This document shows, piece by piece, positions 17,075-25,633 of a DNA stretch of 64,000 nucleotides (its first letter is position 1; each line of letters opens with the position of its first letter). The notes beneath the pieces are model-generated. The model ran no database searches. It had not been told where the DNA came from and saw only the letters and a list, made by a program, of their open reading frames with translations. The DNA comes from JAEZJZ01 sp050949055 (GTDB lineage Bacteria; Bacillota; UBA994; UBA5500), in NCBI GenBank assembly GCA_050949055.1, contig JBMNFA010000001.1, positions 372,001 through 436,000 of the forward strand. The letters are read 5' to 3'. A program made the position numbers and the translations under genes.

Positions 17075-17386
17075 TTTTGACATCGATGGGTGGGCGGTAG
17101 GCACGTGCTCCGGGAGTACAGCGACCTGCCTGGAGAAAGCAAAAAGCCCTCCGTCCTGCTAAGGACGGAAGGCATTCCGCGGTACCACCTTAAGTGAAGC
17201 CAGCAGCCGCCTGCTCGCTTCCTCTCATAGCTGCGCTAACGGGCAGCAACCGTTTGGGCTACTGGGCATTTCACCCGCAAGGCTCGGCGGCGACGTTCGC
17301 ACCTACTCGTTCCAGGAAGGCTTGCAGCCGGTGACCTTCCCTCTCTGCTGACGAGATCAGCGCTACTCCTCCGCTTCATCGCGATT
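17075..17386 (-). promoter_or_regulatory. T-box riboswitch leader of valS
   Basis: The leader carries the T-box consensus AAGGTGGTACCGCGGAA (17175-17191, minus strand), which pairs with the uncharged tRNA acceptor end. AGTA near the base of stem I (about 17368-17371) is the usual S-turn motif. A GTC at 17294-17292, in the context GCGAACGTCGCC, is the likely specifier codon (valine). Downstream is a rho-independent terminator (17141-17173) that would be replaced by an antiterminator when tRNA-Val is uncharged. Confidence 0.9.
17141..17173 (-). terminator. T-box-controlled terminator
   Basis: On the minus strand GCCTTCCGTCC and GGACGGAGGGC pair around a short loop and are followed by TTTTTG. 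This is the regulated terminator of the valS T-box. Confidence 0.88.
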
Positions 17387-17392
17387 TTTAAT

Positions 17393-17422
17393 AGTATATG
17401 CAAATTCTCGCCGTTCTGTCAA
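17393..17422 (-). promoter_or_regulatory. Promoter of the valS leader
   Basis: TTGACA (17422-17417), an 18-bp spacer and TATACT (17398-17393) form a strong sigma-A type promoter. Transcription would start near 17386, exactly where the T-box structure begins. Confidence 0.8.
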
Positions 17423-17566
17423 GCAGCTATACCTCGATGGGCGCGAACAGCACGTTTTGGGGCCACATATTCGCTGACCTAGACCGCCGCGATAATCGCT
17501 GCGCATCAAACTCCTGCCGTTACCCAAGATACAACCGGGACCGCCCGTCCGCCTGATGGCTCAGAA

Positions 17567-18259
17567 CTAGAACCCTAGATAAAACATATAGAAACCGATC
17601 AACAGGATCACCGCTCCGGTAACATACTTGAGCACCGCGCTGAAGGTGCCGTATTTTCCGCTGCCTGTGATCCGCCGCACCAGACCGAAGGAGGTCCCCG
17701 CCACCAGAACCAGGATGCTGTGCCCCACGGAATAGAGCAAGAGCAGCAGTATGCCCCAGAGGATGTTTCCTCCCTGCGCCACGATGGCCAGCAGCACCAC
17801 TAAGACGGGGGTGGCGCAAGGCGACGAGAATACGCCAGCCAACACCCCGGTGAAAAGGGCACCGATGAAGCCCCGCCTGGTATTCCTGGAGGTAAGGTAG
17901 GTGGAGGGGATGAAGTTGAACACTTCCCAGGTCTGCAATGCCATCATCACCATCAAAACGCCCAGGAAGATGTACCACCACGAACCGGTGACATGCAGCA
18001 GCTGACCGAGCAACGCCGCCAGCGTGCCTAGAACGGTGAAGCTGACGGCCATCCCGAGGGCAAACACCAGCGACAGGCTGAACGCGCGCCTGCTATCCTG
18101 GCTGGCGGCACCTCCCACATAGCCGATCACCAGCGGAATGGAGCTGAGGGCGCACGGGGTGACCGAAGTGACCATGCCGGCCAGTAGCGCCAGCAAAGGA
18201 GCCAGCCAGGAAGTCTCTTGCATCAGCTCGGACCAGACTTGCAGCAGCTGATCAATCAT
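17567..18259 (-). CDS. ccdA: CcdA-type thiol-disulfide transmembrane protein
   Basis: This 230-residue protein has six predicted membrane helices and the two conserved proline-cysteine motifs of CcdA/DsbD: TPCALSSIPLVIGYVGG near residue 35 and SSPCATPVLVVLLA near 145. CcdA carries reducing equivalents from cytoplasmic thioredoxin across the membrane to extracytoplasmic thioredoxin-like proteins. The ATG at 18259 overlaps the end of the thioredoxin-like gene by 8 nt, so the two form one redox unit. An intact cytochrome c maturation set is not in the window, so its target is open. Confidence 0.88.
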   Translation of the reverse strand: MIDQLLQVWSELMQETSWLAPLLALLAGMVTSVTPCALSSIPLVIGYVGGAASQDSRRAFSLSLVFALGMAVSFTVLGTLAALLGQLLHVTGSWWYIFLGVLMVMMALQTWEVFNFIPSTYLTSRNTRRGFIGALFTGVLAGVFSSPCATPVLVVLLAIVAQGGNILWGILLLLLYSVGHSILVLVAGTSFGLVRRITGSGKYGTFSAVLKYVTGAVILLIGFYMFYLGF

Positions 18260-18770
18260 CGTCCAACCCCATTTCCCGCAGCGCGGCCAGGATCTGTTCC
18301 TTATTCAGCGCCCCCTCATGGGCAGTAAGCACGTGTTCTGCACTGTCTGCCCGCCGGTAGAGCAGCATACCCAGCGCTTCGGGATCCGACGGCAGATACG
18401 GGTTCCCGTGCTGATCGAAGAATACCTGGGTGGGAATCACCCGGATGGGATAGCTCTCAGCCAGCTGGGGGTACTTTTCTATGTCCACGTATTTGATGAT
18501 CGCCTTCTCCTTAAGGGCGGCGTTCAGTTCCTCCAGCACCGGTGCCATCGTCCGGCAGGGCGGACAGTAGTCCGCTCCGAAGTCCAGCATGATCGGCAAC
18601 CCATAGCTCTTCAGCTGCTCCAGGTCAATGCTATCATCGGCATGGAGCGCGAACGCCGACTGATCGTCGAGCGCTGCGGAATTTCCATTGGCGGAACGCT
18701 TCATCCACCAAACGCCAAAGATTGCAGACACAATCAGAAACAGAACGATAAACCTATGTTTCCCTGACAT
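18252..18770 (-). CDS. Membrane-anchored thioredoxin-like protein
   Basis: The 172-residue protein starts with a membrane anchor (about 6-23, FIVLFLIVSAIFGVWWM) and continues as a thioredoxin fold with the active site DYCPPCRTMAPVLEEL. The cis-proline region is RVIPTQVFFD. It should face outside the membrane and be reduced by CcdA, encoded immediately downstream with an 8-nt overlap. AAGGACGG precedes the ATG at 18770. Candidate roles are disulfide reduction of a secreted or metal-binding protein. Confidence 0.87.
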   Translation of the reverse strand: MSGKHRFIVLFLIVSAIFGVWWMKRSANGNSAALDDQSAFALHADDSIDLEQLKSYGLPIMLDFGADYCPPCRTMAPVLEELNAALKEKAIIKYVDIEKYPQLAESYPIRVIPTQVFFDQHGNPYLPSDPEALGMLLYRRADSAEHVLTAHEGALNKEQILAALREMGLDDD

Positions 18771-18975
18771 GATACACCGTCCTTACTTTTGACCTAATCG
18801 CGCACTTCTGTCAGCTAGGCAATAACGCCTCGCTCCTTGCATGGGTATGACAGACTCTGTTAGTTAATGCGCTGTAGCCCAGGCAGATTGGCATGAATAT
18901 CCGCTACTTTGGCAATGCGTGTTACGGACACTCCGTTCCGAGGTGACAAAGCCTCAGTCACTTGCCTCCTCCACT

Positions 18976-19356
18976 TCACTGCCGGTCAACTCCCTGCATC
19001 TCCGAGTCCGACTGCTCGCAAAGCAGCTGCCTATCTGCCGACAGCCGGTCTAGCTTGTTCCAGTTGACCGACTGGGATGCGATGCTGCGGGGGGCCTCTA
19101 TTGCTGCCGTAAGCCAGTGCAGTACCTGAACCAACCGGGACCGCACCAGCTGATAGTGAACCCGAGTGCCTGATCTGCGCTCACTGACCAGGCCGGCATG
19201 TTTGAGCACGCTCATGTGCTGGGAAATGCCAGGCTGACTGACACCCAGAACCTCCCCCAGCTGGCAACTGCAAAGCTCAGTTTCGGCCAACAGCATCAGG
19301 ATGCGTAGGCGCGTCTCCTGGGAAATCGCTTTCAGAACGGCAATCGTGTGCTCCAT
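18976..19356 (-). CDS. ArsR-family metal/redox-sensing repressor
   Basis: This 126-residue winged-helix regulator has the ArsR recognition region (GEVLGVSQPGISQHMSVLKHAGLV) and the beta-wing SERRSGTRVHYQL. The segment ETELCSCQLGE matches the ELCVCDL metal site of ArsR proteins (two cysteines one residue apart), so a soft-metal or arsenite-type ligand is plausible. A C-terminal tail has one more cysteine. It is 205 bp upstream of the thioredoxin-ccdA pair on the same strand and may control both itself and that pair. A promoter with an overlapping palindrome lies just before it. Confidence 0.87.
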   Translation of the reverse strand: MEHTIAVLKAISQETRLRILMLLAETELCSCQLGEVLGVSQPGISQHMSVLKHAGLVSERRSGTRVHYQLVRSRLVQVLHWLTAAIEAPRSIASQSVNWNKLDRLSADRQLLCEQSDSEMQGVDRQ

Positions 19357-19394
19357 CCATCACTGCCCCTTCAGATGTATAGTTAAACACTCCC

Positions 19395-19427
19395 TTATAT
19401 TATGATATATAAATCTGTTCCTGACAA
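19395..19427 (-). promoter_or_regulatory. ArsR promoter with overlapping operator-like palindrome
   Basis: TTGTCA (19427-19422), a 17-bp spacer and CATAAT (19404-19399) form a promoter on the minus strand. The inverted repeat TTATAT-6-ATATAA (19395-19412) covers the -10. A repressor binding there would block its own synthesis, the usual ArsR logic. Confidence 0.6.
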
Positions 19428-19737
19428 TGCCTGTTACCAGCAAGAACCTAGTGTGACTCAACACGCCCACCTAAGGGACTGCCTGGGCAATCTCGCTCTC
19501 TCGGTGCAAACACCATTGCCTGGGAAATAGTTGTCTCGGACGCCACGCTATTCTTGATTCACCTCGAGGCTGTCTTGGTCAGGAAAAGGCAGGAGCTCCC
19601 ATTCAGCAGGCGAACAGGAGCTCGTAGATCAATGTTCATTGGCAGCCAGCGCCCTGGGTAAGCCAGACTGGCCGCACAAGTTGCGGCTGACTGGCGCCAG
19701 ACGATGGTCATTCCCCAATCGCCACTGTGTGTTCAGA
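19428..19737. other. Intergenic region without a recognisable gene
   Basis: This stretch lies between the arsR promoter and the thrC stop codon. The only structure I see is a CCGCAACttGTGCGG hairpin near 19672-19686 in a segment (19640-19700) rich in GCCAG/CTGGC, which could end thrC transcription. No long coding frame has a ribosome site. Confidence 0.4.
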
Positions 19738-20943
19738 CTAGAGCAAGCTCTTTACCTTATCCCGCAGCTGTTCCAGCTTGCAGCTGGAGTAGGAGCACTT
19801 ATGGTGCTGGAAGGCGGCGGTATACTTGAGGCCGCTGCCGGTGATCACGGCGGCAATCCGGTCGCGCCCGGTAAGATACCCATCGGAACGCAGTTTACGA
19901 ATGGCGGCGACGGACACTGCGGATGCAGGCTGGGCAAACACGCCCGCCTGCGCCAACTCGGCCTGGGCAGCGATGATCTCTTGGTTGGTGACTGCGACGG
20001 CGCATCCGCCGTTGCGCTGCAGCAAGCGCAGCGCCTGGTTCCCGCTGGGCGGGTTGGGATTCTCGATGGCGTGGGCGATGGTGTCGGTGGGTCCAAAGTG
20101 GCTGATCTTGCTCTTGCTCTGCGCCCAGGCAGTGGCGATGGGCGAACAGCCGGTGGACTGGGCACAGATCAGTTTGGGCATGCGGTCGATCAGCCCTGCC
20201 GCGCAAAACTCACGCAACCCTTTATCGACGCCGCGCAGATTGCCGCCAGCGCTGGTGGGCACGACCAGGTAGTCGGGCATATTGAAGTCCAGCTGCTCGG
20301 CAATTTCGAAGGCGATGGTCTTGGAGCCCTCCACCCGGAAGGGGTGATCCGAATTGATGAAGTAGATGCCCAACTCCTCACCGATGCGCAGACTGGCGGA
20401 GTACAACTCGCCATAGTCTCCCTCCACCGTGATCAGATCGGCACCATAGATGGCGATTGGTGCCAGTTTCTCGCTGGCGATGGTGCTCTGCACCAGCACG
20501 AAGGTGCGTAGGCCGGCCCGCGCGCCGTAGGCGGCCACCGAAGTGGCCATGTTGCCGCTGGAGACGGTGCCGATCTGTCGGTAACCCAGCTGCACCGCAT
20601 GGTGCAATCCGGCCATGGTACCCCGGTCCTTGAAAGACCAGGTGGGGTTCATGGTCTCGTTCTTCAAGTAGAGCTCGCCAACACCCAGCTGTTCAGCTAG
20701 CCGGGGGGCCGCCATTAAGGGGGTGAAGCCCTCCCCCAGCGAGAGGCCGGGCCGTTGCTCAAAGGGGAAGAAATCGGCATATCGCCCGATCAGCGTCTGT
20801 TTCAGCCCGCCATCCTGGCGAATGGTGCCGCTTTGTACTAAAGGCAGCTCCAGCGGCTCGTCACAGTCGCCACAACGGAAATTGGGTGCATCTGCGGCAT
20901 ATTCTTTCCCGCAGCTGGTGCAGGTCAAGACGAGTGGTTGCAT
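19738..20943 (-). CDS. thrC: Threonine synthase
   Basis: ThrC is a PLP enzyme converting O-phosphohomoserine to threonine. The protein opens with a zinc-ribbon-like CTSCGKEY...FRCGDCDEPL, a feature of one threonine-synthase subgroup. The PLP-lysine motif is NPTWSFKDRGT and the phosphate loop is SSGNMATS. I set the start at the ATG at 20943, where GGAGGTGGTG precedes it by 8 nt; the longer frame to 21003 contains that site. The 401-residue length is normal. Upstream hom and downstream thrB are absent, so it is a single-gene unit here. Confidence 0.92.
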   Translation of the reverse strand: MQPLVLTCTSCGKEYAADAPNFRCGDCDEPLELPLVQSGTIRQDGGLKQTLIGRYADFFPFEQRPGLSLGEGFTPLMAAPRLAEQLGVGELYLKNETMNPTWSFKDRGTMAGLHHAVQLGYRQIGTVSSGNMATSVAAYGARAGLRTFVLVQSTIASEKLAPIAIYGADLITVEGDYGELYSASLRIGEELGIYFINSDHPFRVEGSKTIAFEIAEQLDFNMPDYLVVPTSAGGNLRGVDKGLREFCAAGLIDRMPKLICAQSTGCSPIATAWAQSKSKISHFGPTDTIAHAIENPNPPSGNQALRLLQRNGGCAVAVTNQEIIAAQAELAQAGVFAQPASAVSVAAIRKLRSDGYLTGRDRIAAVITGSGLKYTAAFQHHKCSYSSCKLEQLRDKVKSLL

Positions 20944-21141
20944 CAGGTCACCACCTCCAAAGTTGATTGTTGGAACAGACCGGCCATTCCCCAGCTTGAT
21001 CAAATAGAGCAGTCAGTCATGCTTGGGGGCAGGCCTGTGTGGCGTCGGTCAAACGAGGGACAATTGGGGCCAGCTGCCCTGCAGCCACCACTGGCATCCT
21101 TCGATTAACGGAGGATTCATGATACGAGGGACAAGTACTTT

Positions 21142-21257
21142 GTATCTTTGGTACGCGTCCCCCTGTATCCTTTGGGTAACGAAGGATAGGAAGTACACGT
21201 CCCGCTGTATCTTTCGGGTGGCGTAGGATACGAAGTACGCGTCCCGCTGTATCCTTT
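21142..21257. repeat. 42-bp tandem repeat running into the mtnP stop codon
   Basis: Copies starting GTATC at 21165 and 21207 are exactly 42 bp apart, and a third begins at 21249 and ends in the gene. A shortened relative is at 21142-21164. The copies differ at only about seven of 42 positions, with both ending in GAAGTACnCGTCCCGCT. GTATCttt...aGGATAC arms could pair. The TAA of mtnP (21258-21256) lies inside the third copy. Confidence 0.75.
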
Positions 21258-22050
21258 AGTCCAGGGCGTGGGCGCAGACGCAGTCGCGCTGAGTGGACAG
21301 GTCCAAACGCTCGATGGCGGCGAACAGCAGGCGCTTCACCCGCTCAACGTTTTGGGCAAACACCTGCATCACCGCCTCCTGGGATACCGGCAGGATGTCG
21401 TCGCGCCCTTCCAGGCCGGCGTCGTAGTCGGTGACCAGGGAGATGTTGGCGTAGCAGATGGCCAACTCCCGGGCCAGCATGGCCTCGGGATAGCCGGTCA
21501 TGCCGATCACGCTCCAGCCGTGCTGGCTGTATTCGCGACTTTCAGCCCGAGTGGAGAAGCGTGGGCCCTGAATGACCACCATGGTCCCGGCGGGATGGGC
21601 TTTGATGCCCAGCTCTGCGGCGGCCTGCCCGATCGTCTGCCGCAGGCGGGGGCAATAGGGATCCGCAGGGCTGATGTGGCGCACCTCCGGCCCTTCGTAG
21701 AAAGTGTCAGCCCGCCCCCAGGTGCGGTTGACAAACTGGTCGCAGATGACAAAGTCGCCGGGGGCAAACTCGGGCTGCAGACTTCCCACCGCTCCGGGAG
21801 CGATGATCTGCCGCACACCCAGGCTGTGCATGGCCCAGATGTTGGCGCGGTAGTTGATTTTGTGCGGGGGAACGGAGTGGGTTCTGCCGTGCCGCGGGAG
21901 AAAGGCCACCCGCTTGTCGCCCAGAGTAGCTAGGGCTACCTTGTCGCTGGGAGCACCATAGGGGGTGTCGATCTCGATTTCCTGCACATCCTGCATGAAC
22001 GAGTATAGTCCAGAACCACCAAATACTCCGATGTCAGCTTTGTGTTGCAT
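21256..22050 (-). CDS. mtnP: 5'-methylthioadenosine / purine nucleoside phosphorylase
   Basis: This 264-residue member of the MTAP branch of the PNP/UDP phosphorylase family phosphorolyses methylthioadenosine, or a related 6-oxopurine nucleoside, to the free base. Signatures: GVFGGSGLY at the N-terminus (phosphate binding), PRHGRTHSVPPHKINYRAN, VIGMTGYPEAMLARE and the base-contact TDYDAG. The ATG at 22050 has GGAGGTG at 6 nt; the frame starting at 22059 is not supported. Substrate choice between MTA and inosine/guanosine cannot be settled by eye. The C-terminal codons lie next to a tandem repeat that contains the stop. Confidence 0.88.
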   Translation of the reverse strand: MQHKADIGVFGGSGLYSFMQDVQEIEIDTPYGAPSDKVALATLGDKRVAFLPRHGRTHSVPPHKINYRANIWAMHSLGVRQIIAPGAVGSLQPEFAPGDFVICDQFVNRTWGRADTFYEGPEVRHISPADPYCPRLRQTIGQAAAELGIKAHPAGTMVVIQGPRFSTRAESREYSQHGWSVIGMTGYPEAMLARELAICYANISLVTDYDAGLEGRDDILPVSQEAVMQVFAQNVERVKRLLFAAIERLDLSTQRDCVCAHALD

Positions 22051-22167
22051 CAACAGCACCTCCGTCAGTTCGCTTCAATTCTTGCATGCGATGTTGTGAG
22101 TATCATACAGTTCCGCTTCTGCGCCTTCCGGCAGCAGGCTCAGCGTGAAGTCCAAGGGAATTTCAGA

Positions 22168-22308
22168 CACTTCGCTGCGCTCAGGGTGACAAGGAAGGGA
22201 AACTGTCATTCCGCGGTTATCGAAGACAGTCTCCTCAGTCATTCCCTACAAGCTCAGTATAAACTCCGCGAAGAATCCAGGCCCTTCGCTGCGCTCGGGG
22301 TAACTTGG
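22168..22308. repeat. Two copies of a TTCGCTGCGCTC-type dispersed repeat
   Basis: CTTCGCTGCGCTCAGGGTGA at 22170 and CTTCGCTGCGCTCGGGGTAA at 22284 are 114 bp apart, with GTCATTCC motifs between them. Repeats with this core are common in bacterial genomes. They fill the 270-bp gap between hypD and mtnP, which has no gene. Confidence 0.55.
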
Positions 22309-22324
22309 AGATGAGCGTAGCAGA

Positions 22325-24685
22325 CTAGAAGTGTGCATGTTCCGTGCGGGCGATGATCTCATCCTGCAAAGCGCGGTTTAGGTTGCAGAAGTAGTCGCTA
22401 TAGCCGGCCACCCGTACGATCAAGTCCTTGTATTGCTCTGGATGCTGCTGCGCCTTCCGCAAAGTGTCCGCATTGACCACATTGAACTGAATATGATGTC
22501 CATCCAGTTTGAAGTAGGTGCGCACCAGGTGCACCAGGCTGGTCAACCCCTCTTCGCCGGCCAGCAAAGACGGGGTGAACTTCTGGTTAAGCAGGGTGCC
22601 CCCGGTCAACAGGTGGTCCATCTTGGCAGCCGATTTGACCACCGCCGTGGGACCCAGTCGGTCCGCACCCTGCACCGGAGAAATGCCTTCCGATAGGGGC
22701 TGTCCCGCCAAGCGTCCGTCGGGGGTGGCACCGATCACCGAGCCAAAATAGACGTGACAGGTGGTGGGCAGCATGTTGATGCGGTAGACCCCTCCCTTGA
22801 CGGTGGGACGTCCGGTCACCTCCTGGTAGTAGGCCATGAAGGCATCTCGCATGATCTGATCGGCATAATCCAGGTCGTTGCCGTAGCGGGGAGTTGTCTC
22901 GGCCAGTTGACGGCGCAGTGGTTCTGCGTCCTGGAAATTCCGACCCAACACCTGCAGCAACTGCTCCAAAGTGAGCGTGCCCCGATCAAAGACATGGTAT
23001 TTGATCGCCGACAGGCTATCGGTCAGGCTGCCTATACCCACTCCCTGAATGTAGTTGGTGTTATACCGGGCACCGCCGGCGTTGTAGTCCATCCCCTTCT
23101 CTATGCAGTCGTCTACCACCAAGGACAGGAATGGCGAGGGCATCAGGGTGGCGTAGAGGCGATCGATCAAATTGCTGCCGTTCACCTTCACATCCACAAA
23201 GTAAGCCACTTGCTTCCGGAAGGCGGTAAACAACTGATCGAAGGTGTCAAAGTCAGCCGCCGCACCGGTCTGGGGACCCAGTTGTTTGCCTGTGCGGGGA
23301 TCGACGCCGTTATGCAGAGTGATCTCCAGTATTTTCACCAGGTTGAAGTAACCGGTGAGGATATAGGCCTCTTTGCCGAAGGCGCCGGTCTCTACGCAGC
23401 CGCTGGTTCCTCCCTCGCGGGCATCCCGCAAGCTTTTGCCTTGCCCCAGCAACTCATACAGCACGGCATCCGCATTGAATATGGAAGGCTGCCCCCATCC
23501 CTGACGCACGATCTCCAATGCGCGCCGCAGGAAGCGGTCGGGACTCTTCTTGCTCAGCTGAATGTTGGTGCTGGGTTGCAGTAGGCGCATCTCGTCGATC
23601 ACGTCCAACAACAGGAAGCTGACCGGATTGACTCCATCGCCGCCGTCTGGCCGCAGGCCTCCCACGTTGATGTTGGCAAAGTCGGTGTATGTTCCGCTTT
23701 CCGCCAGAGTAACCCCCACTTTGGGCGGTGCTGGCTGGTTGTTGAACTTGACCCAGAAGCACTGCAGCAGTTCTTTCGCCCGCTCTTCGTCCAGGGTGCC
23801 AGCGGCCGCCTCTTGCTGGTAGAACGGCCACAGATGTTGGTCCAGCCGTCCCGGGTTGAAAGAATCCCAGGTGTTCAGTTCGCTGATCACGCCTAGATGC
23901 ACAAACCAGTACATCTGTAGGGCTTCCCAGAAGTTGCGAGGGGCCTCTGCCGGCACGTGCCGGCAAACCTGGGCGATGGAGAGCAGCTCCTGCCGACGCA
24001 CCGGGTCGGCTTCGGACTGAGCCATCTGTTCGGCCAACTCGGCGTGCCGCTCGGCGAAACGAATTAAGCCGTCGGCTGCGATGCGCATGGCCAGCAGTTG
24101 CTCCCGGCGATCGTGCGCCTGCGGATCTCGGGCGAAGTCCAGCTGTGCCAGCCTCTGGTCGATCCTGTCCTGCAACTGGCGCATGCCCTGGCGGTAGATC
24201 TTACCGTCGGCCACTGTGTGTCCCGGGGCCCGCTGCTCCATGAACTCCGTGAAGATGCCGGCTTCATAGCAATCCTTCCACTCCTGGGAGACTTCCCGGA
24301 AGATCAAGCTGCGCATGGAGCGCTGCTGCCAATAGGGGATGATCACTGCAGCTTGAAACGCCTTGTCCTCCTCACTGACGGCAAAGCTGATCTTCTCCCG
24401 ATCGTTGATGATCTGCAGATCCTCCAGTGTATGACAGCAGAGCTCTGGGTAGGTAGGCGTAGCGGCGGGCGCTTCTCCCCGCTCGCCCACGATCAGCTCG
24501 CCTGGATTGATGCAGATCGTCTTGTGTTCCATCAGATGCTGGAAGGCCAAAGCCCGCATCATCGGTATCGATACCGTCCCCGACCAGCGCTGGTAGGCTT
24601 CGGTAATCAGTCTGGCCCGCTCCATGGAGAGGCGAGGCTCAGCTGCCAGGCTGGCCGCACGCAACTGTCGCACCCGTTCATTCAT
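22325..24685 (-). CDS. hypD: Glycyl-radical trans-4-hydroxy-L-proline dehydratase (HypD type)
   Basis: This 786-residue glycyl radical enzyme eliminates water from trans-4-hydroxyproline to give pyrroline-5-carboxylate. The radical glycine is G761 in RVAGYSDYF, the thiyl cysteine C430 and base E432 are in SGCVETG. Residues described for C. difficile HypD (H160, D278, S334, F340, C434, E436, Y450, T645, G765, as I recall them) all fall here at a constant offset of four: H156, D274, S330, F336, C430, E432, Y446, T641, G761. This separates it from pyruvate formate-lyase, glycerol and choline lyases. GGGAGG precedes the ATG at 24685. It is co-transcribed with its activase, 30 nt upstream. No proC neighbour is seen. 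The symbol is unrelated to hydrogenase hypD. Confidence 0.87.
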   Translation of the reverse strand: MNERVRQLRAASLAAEPRLSMERARLITEAYQRWSGTVSIPMMRALAFQHLMEHKTICINPGELIVGERGEAPAATPTYPELCCHTLEDLQIINDREKISFAVSEEDKAFQAAVIIPYWQQRSMRSLIFREVSQEWKDCYEAGIFTEFMEQRAPGHTVADGKIYRQGMRQLQDRIDQRLAQLDFARDPQAHDRREQLLAMRIAADGLIRFAERHAELAEQMAQSEADPVRRQELLSIAQVCRHVPAEAPRNFWEALQMYWFVHLGVISELNTWDSFNPGRLDQHLWPFYQQEAAAGTLDEERAKELLQCFWVKFNNQPAPPKVGVTLAESGTYTDFANINVGGLRPDGGDGVNPVSFLLLDVIDEMRLLQPSTNIQLSKKSPDRFLRRALEIVRQGWGQPSIFNADAVLYELLGQGKSLRDAREGGTSGCVETGAFGKEAYILTGYFNLVKILEITLHNGVDPRTGKQLGPQTGAAADFDTFDQLFTAFRKQVAYFVDVKVNGSNLIDRLYATLMPSPFLSLVVDDCIEKGMDYNAGGARYNTNYIQGVGIGSLTDSLSAIKYHVFDRGTLTLEQLLQVLGRNFQDAEPLRRQLAETTPRYGNDLDYADQIMRDAFMAYYQEVTGRPTVKGGVYRINMLPTTCHVYFGSVIGATPDGRLAGQPLSEGISPVQGADRLGPTAVVKSAAKMDHLLTGGTLLNQKFTPSLLAGEEGLTSLVHLVRTYFKLDGHHIQFNVVNADTLRKAQQHPEQYKDLIVRVAGYSDYFCNLNRALQDEIIARTEHAHF

Positions 24686-24715
24686 CGCTGATTCCTCCCT
24701 TAAATAGTTGTATTA

Positions 24716-25633
24716 CTACATGATCACCGGTAAGCCGCTCGCCTGCAGTCGGCGCTTCAACGCTGCCATCCGCTCCTCGCTGGGAGGTTCAATTTCCCCC
24801 AGCCGATAGGGCATCGCCAGACGAGCGTACTTCTCCGTACCATAGCTATGATAGGGTAGCAGCTTGAGGCCGCTGATCGCCAGCGGGCGCAAGAAAGCCT
24901 CTAGCTGGGAGAGGTTTTCGTCATCGTCATTGATCCCGGGCACCAACGGCATCCGTACTTCCACCTTGCTGCCGGCATCCACCAGGCACCGCAGATTGTC
25001 CAAAATCAGCTGATTGGAGACCCCGATCAGCCGTTGGTGTGCCTGATCATCCATCAGTTTCAGGTCATAGAGCCATAGGTCCACCAGAGGTAACAAGGGT
25101 TCGAGCACCGACCAAGGCGCGTACCCCGATGTATCCACCGCAGTGTGCCAACGGTAGCGCTTGGCATCCTGGAGCAAGGCTGCCAGGAAGTCCGGCTGAG
25201 TTAGCGGCTCTCCCCCAGAAAAGGTAACGCCCCCGCCTGACTGATCATAAAAGGCCTCGTCCTTCAGCAGTTCGACCGTCACTTCCGAAGCGCTGACGAT
25301 TCGCCCCACCAGCTCCAACGCACCATGGGGACAGGCGAAAATGCAGGCACCACATCCACTGCACCCCTCCCGTACCTGTCCCGTTGGGGTAAAGGCAATC
25401 CTCTGCTCAGGGCAGGCGGCTACACAAACCCGGCAGCCTACACAACGATCCTGCCAGTGCATCACCGATAAGCCATAGTCCTGGCTCTCTGGATTGTGAC
25501 ACCAGGCGCATCGCAAGGGGCAACCCTTGAAAAACACCGTCGTGCGAATCCCCGGGCCATCGTGAATGGAAAAGCGCTGAATATTGAAGATTACTCCCTC
25601 TGGATTGGACCTGGGGACGGTTCTGTTGTCCAC
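24716..25633 (-). CDS. Glycyl-radical-enzyme activating enzyme (radical SAM)
   Basis: This 305-residue radical SAM protein installs the glycyl radical on HypD. The SAM cluster motif CxxxCxxC is KGCPLRCAWC (C38, C42, C45) after DGPGIRTTVF. Two further 4Fe-4S motifs follow (C64, C67, C70, C74 and C91, C94, C97, C101), as usual for activases of this class. GGE is present in FSGGEPL. The only start that fits is the GTG at 25633, with GGGGGAG about 6 nt upstream. This GTG and the next eight codons (MDNRTVPRS) are encoded by a TGGAC...GTCCA palindrome. It precedes hypD by 30 nt. Confidence 0.92.
   Translation of the reverse strand: MDNRTVPRSNPEGVIFNIQRFSIHDGPGIRTTVFFKGCPLRCAWCHNPESQDYGLSVMHWQDRCVGCRVCVAACPEQRIAFTPTGQVREGCSGCGACIFACPHGALELVGRIVSASEVTVELLKDEAFYDQSGGGVTFSGGEPLTQPDFLAALLQDAKRYRWHTAVDTSGYAPWSVLEPLLPLVDLWLYDLKLMDDQAHQRLIGVSNQLILDNLRCLVDAGSKVEVRMPLVPGINDDDENLSQLEAFLRPLAISGLKLLPYHSYGTEKYARLAMPYRLGEIEPPSEERMAALKRRLQASGLPVIM
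25606..25632. repeat. 27-bp TGGAC...GTCCA palindromic element at the activase start
   Basis: TGGACctggggacggttct...GTCCA matches the left IS end (TGGACATGGGGACGGTTCT) with one mismatch in the first 19 bp. On the minus strand it overlaps the GTG start (25633-25631) and the first codons of the HypD activase. Confidence 0.75.

Noticed and set aside
22325..24685. Pyruvate formate-lyase
   Set aside because: The active site is GCVETG with one cysteine and a glutamate two residues on, not the double cysteine of pyruvate formate-lyase, and the residue map fits HypD.
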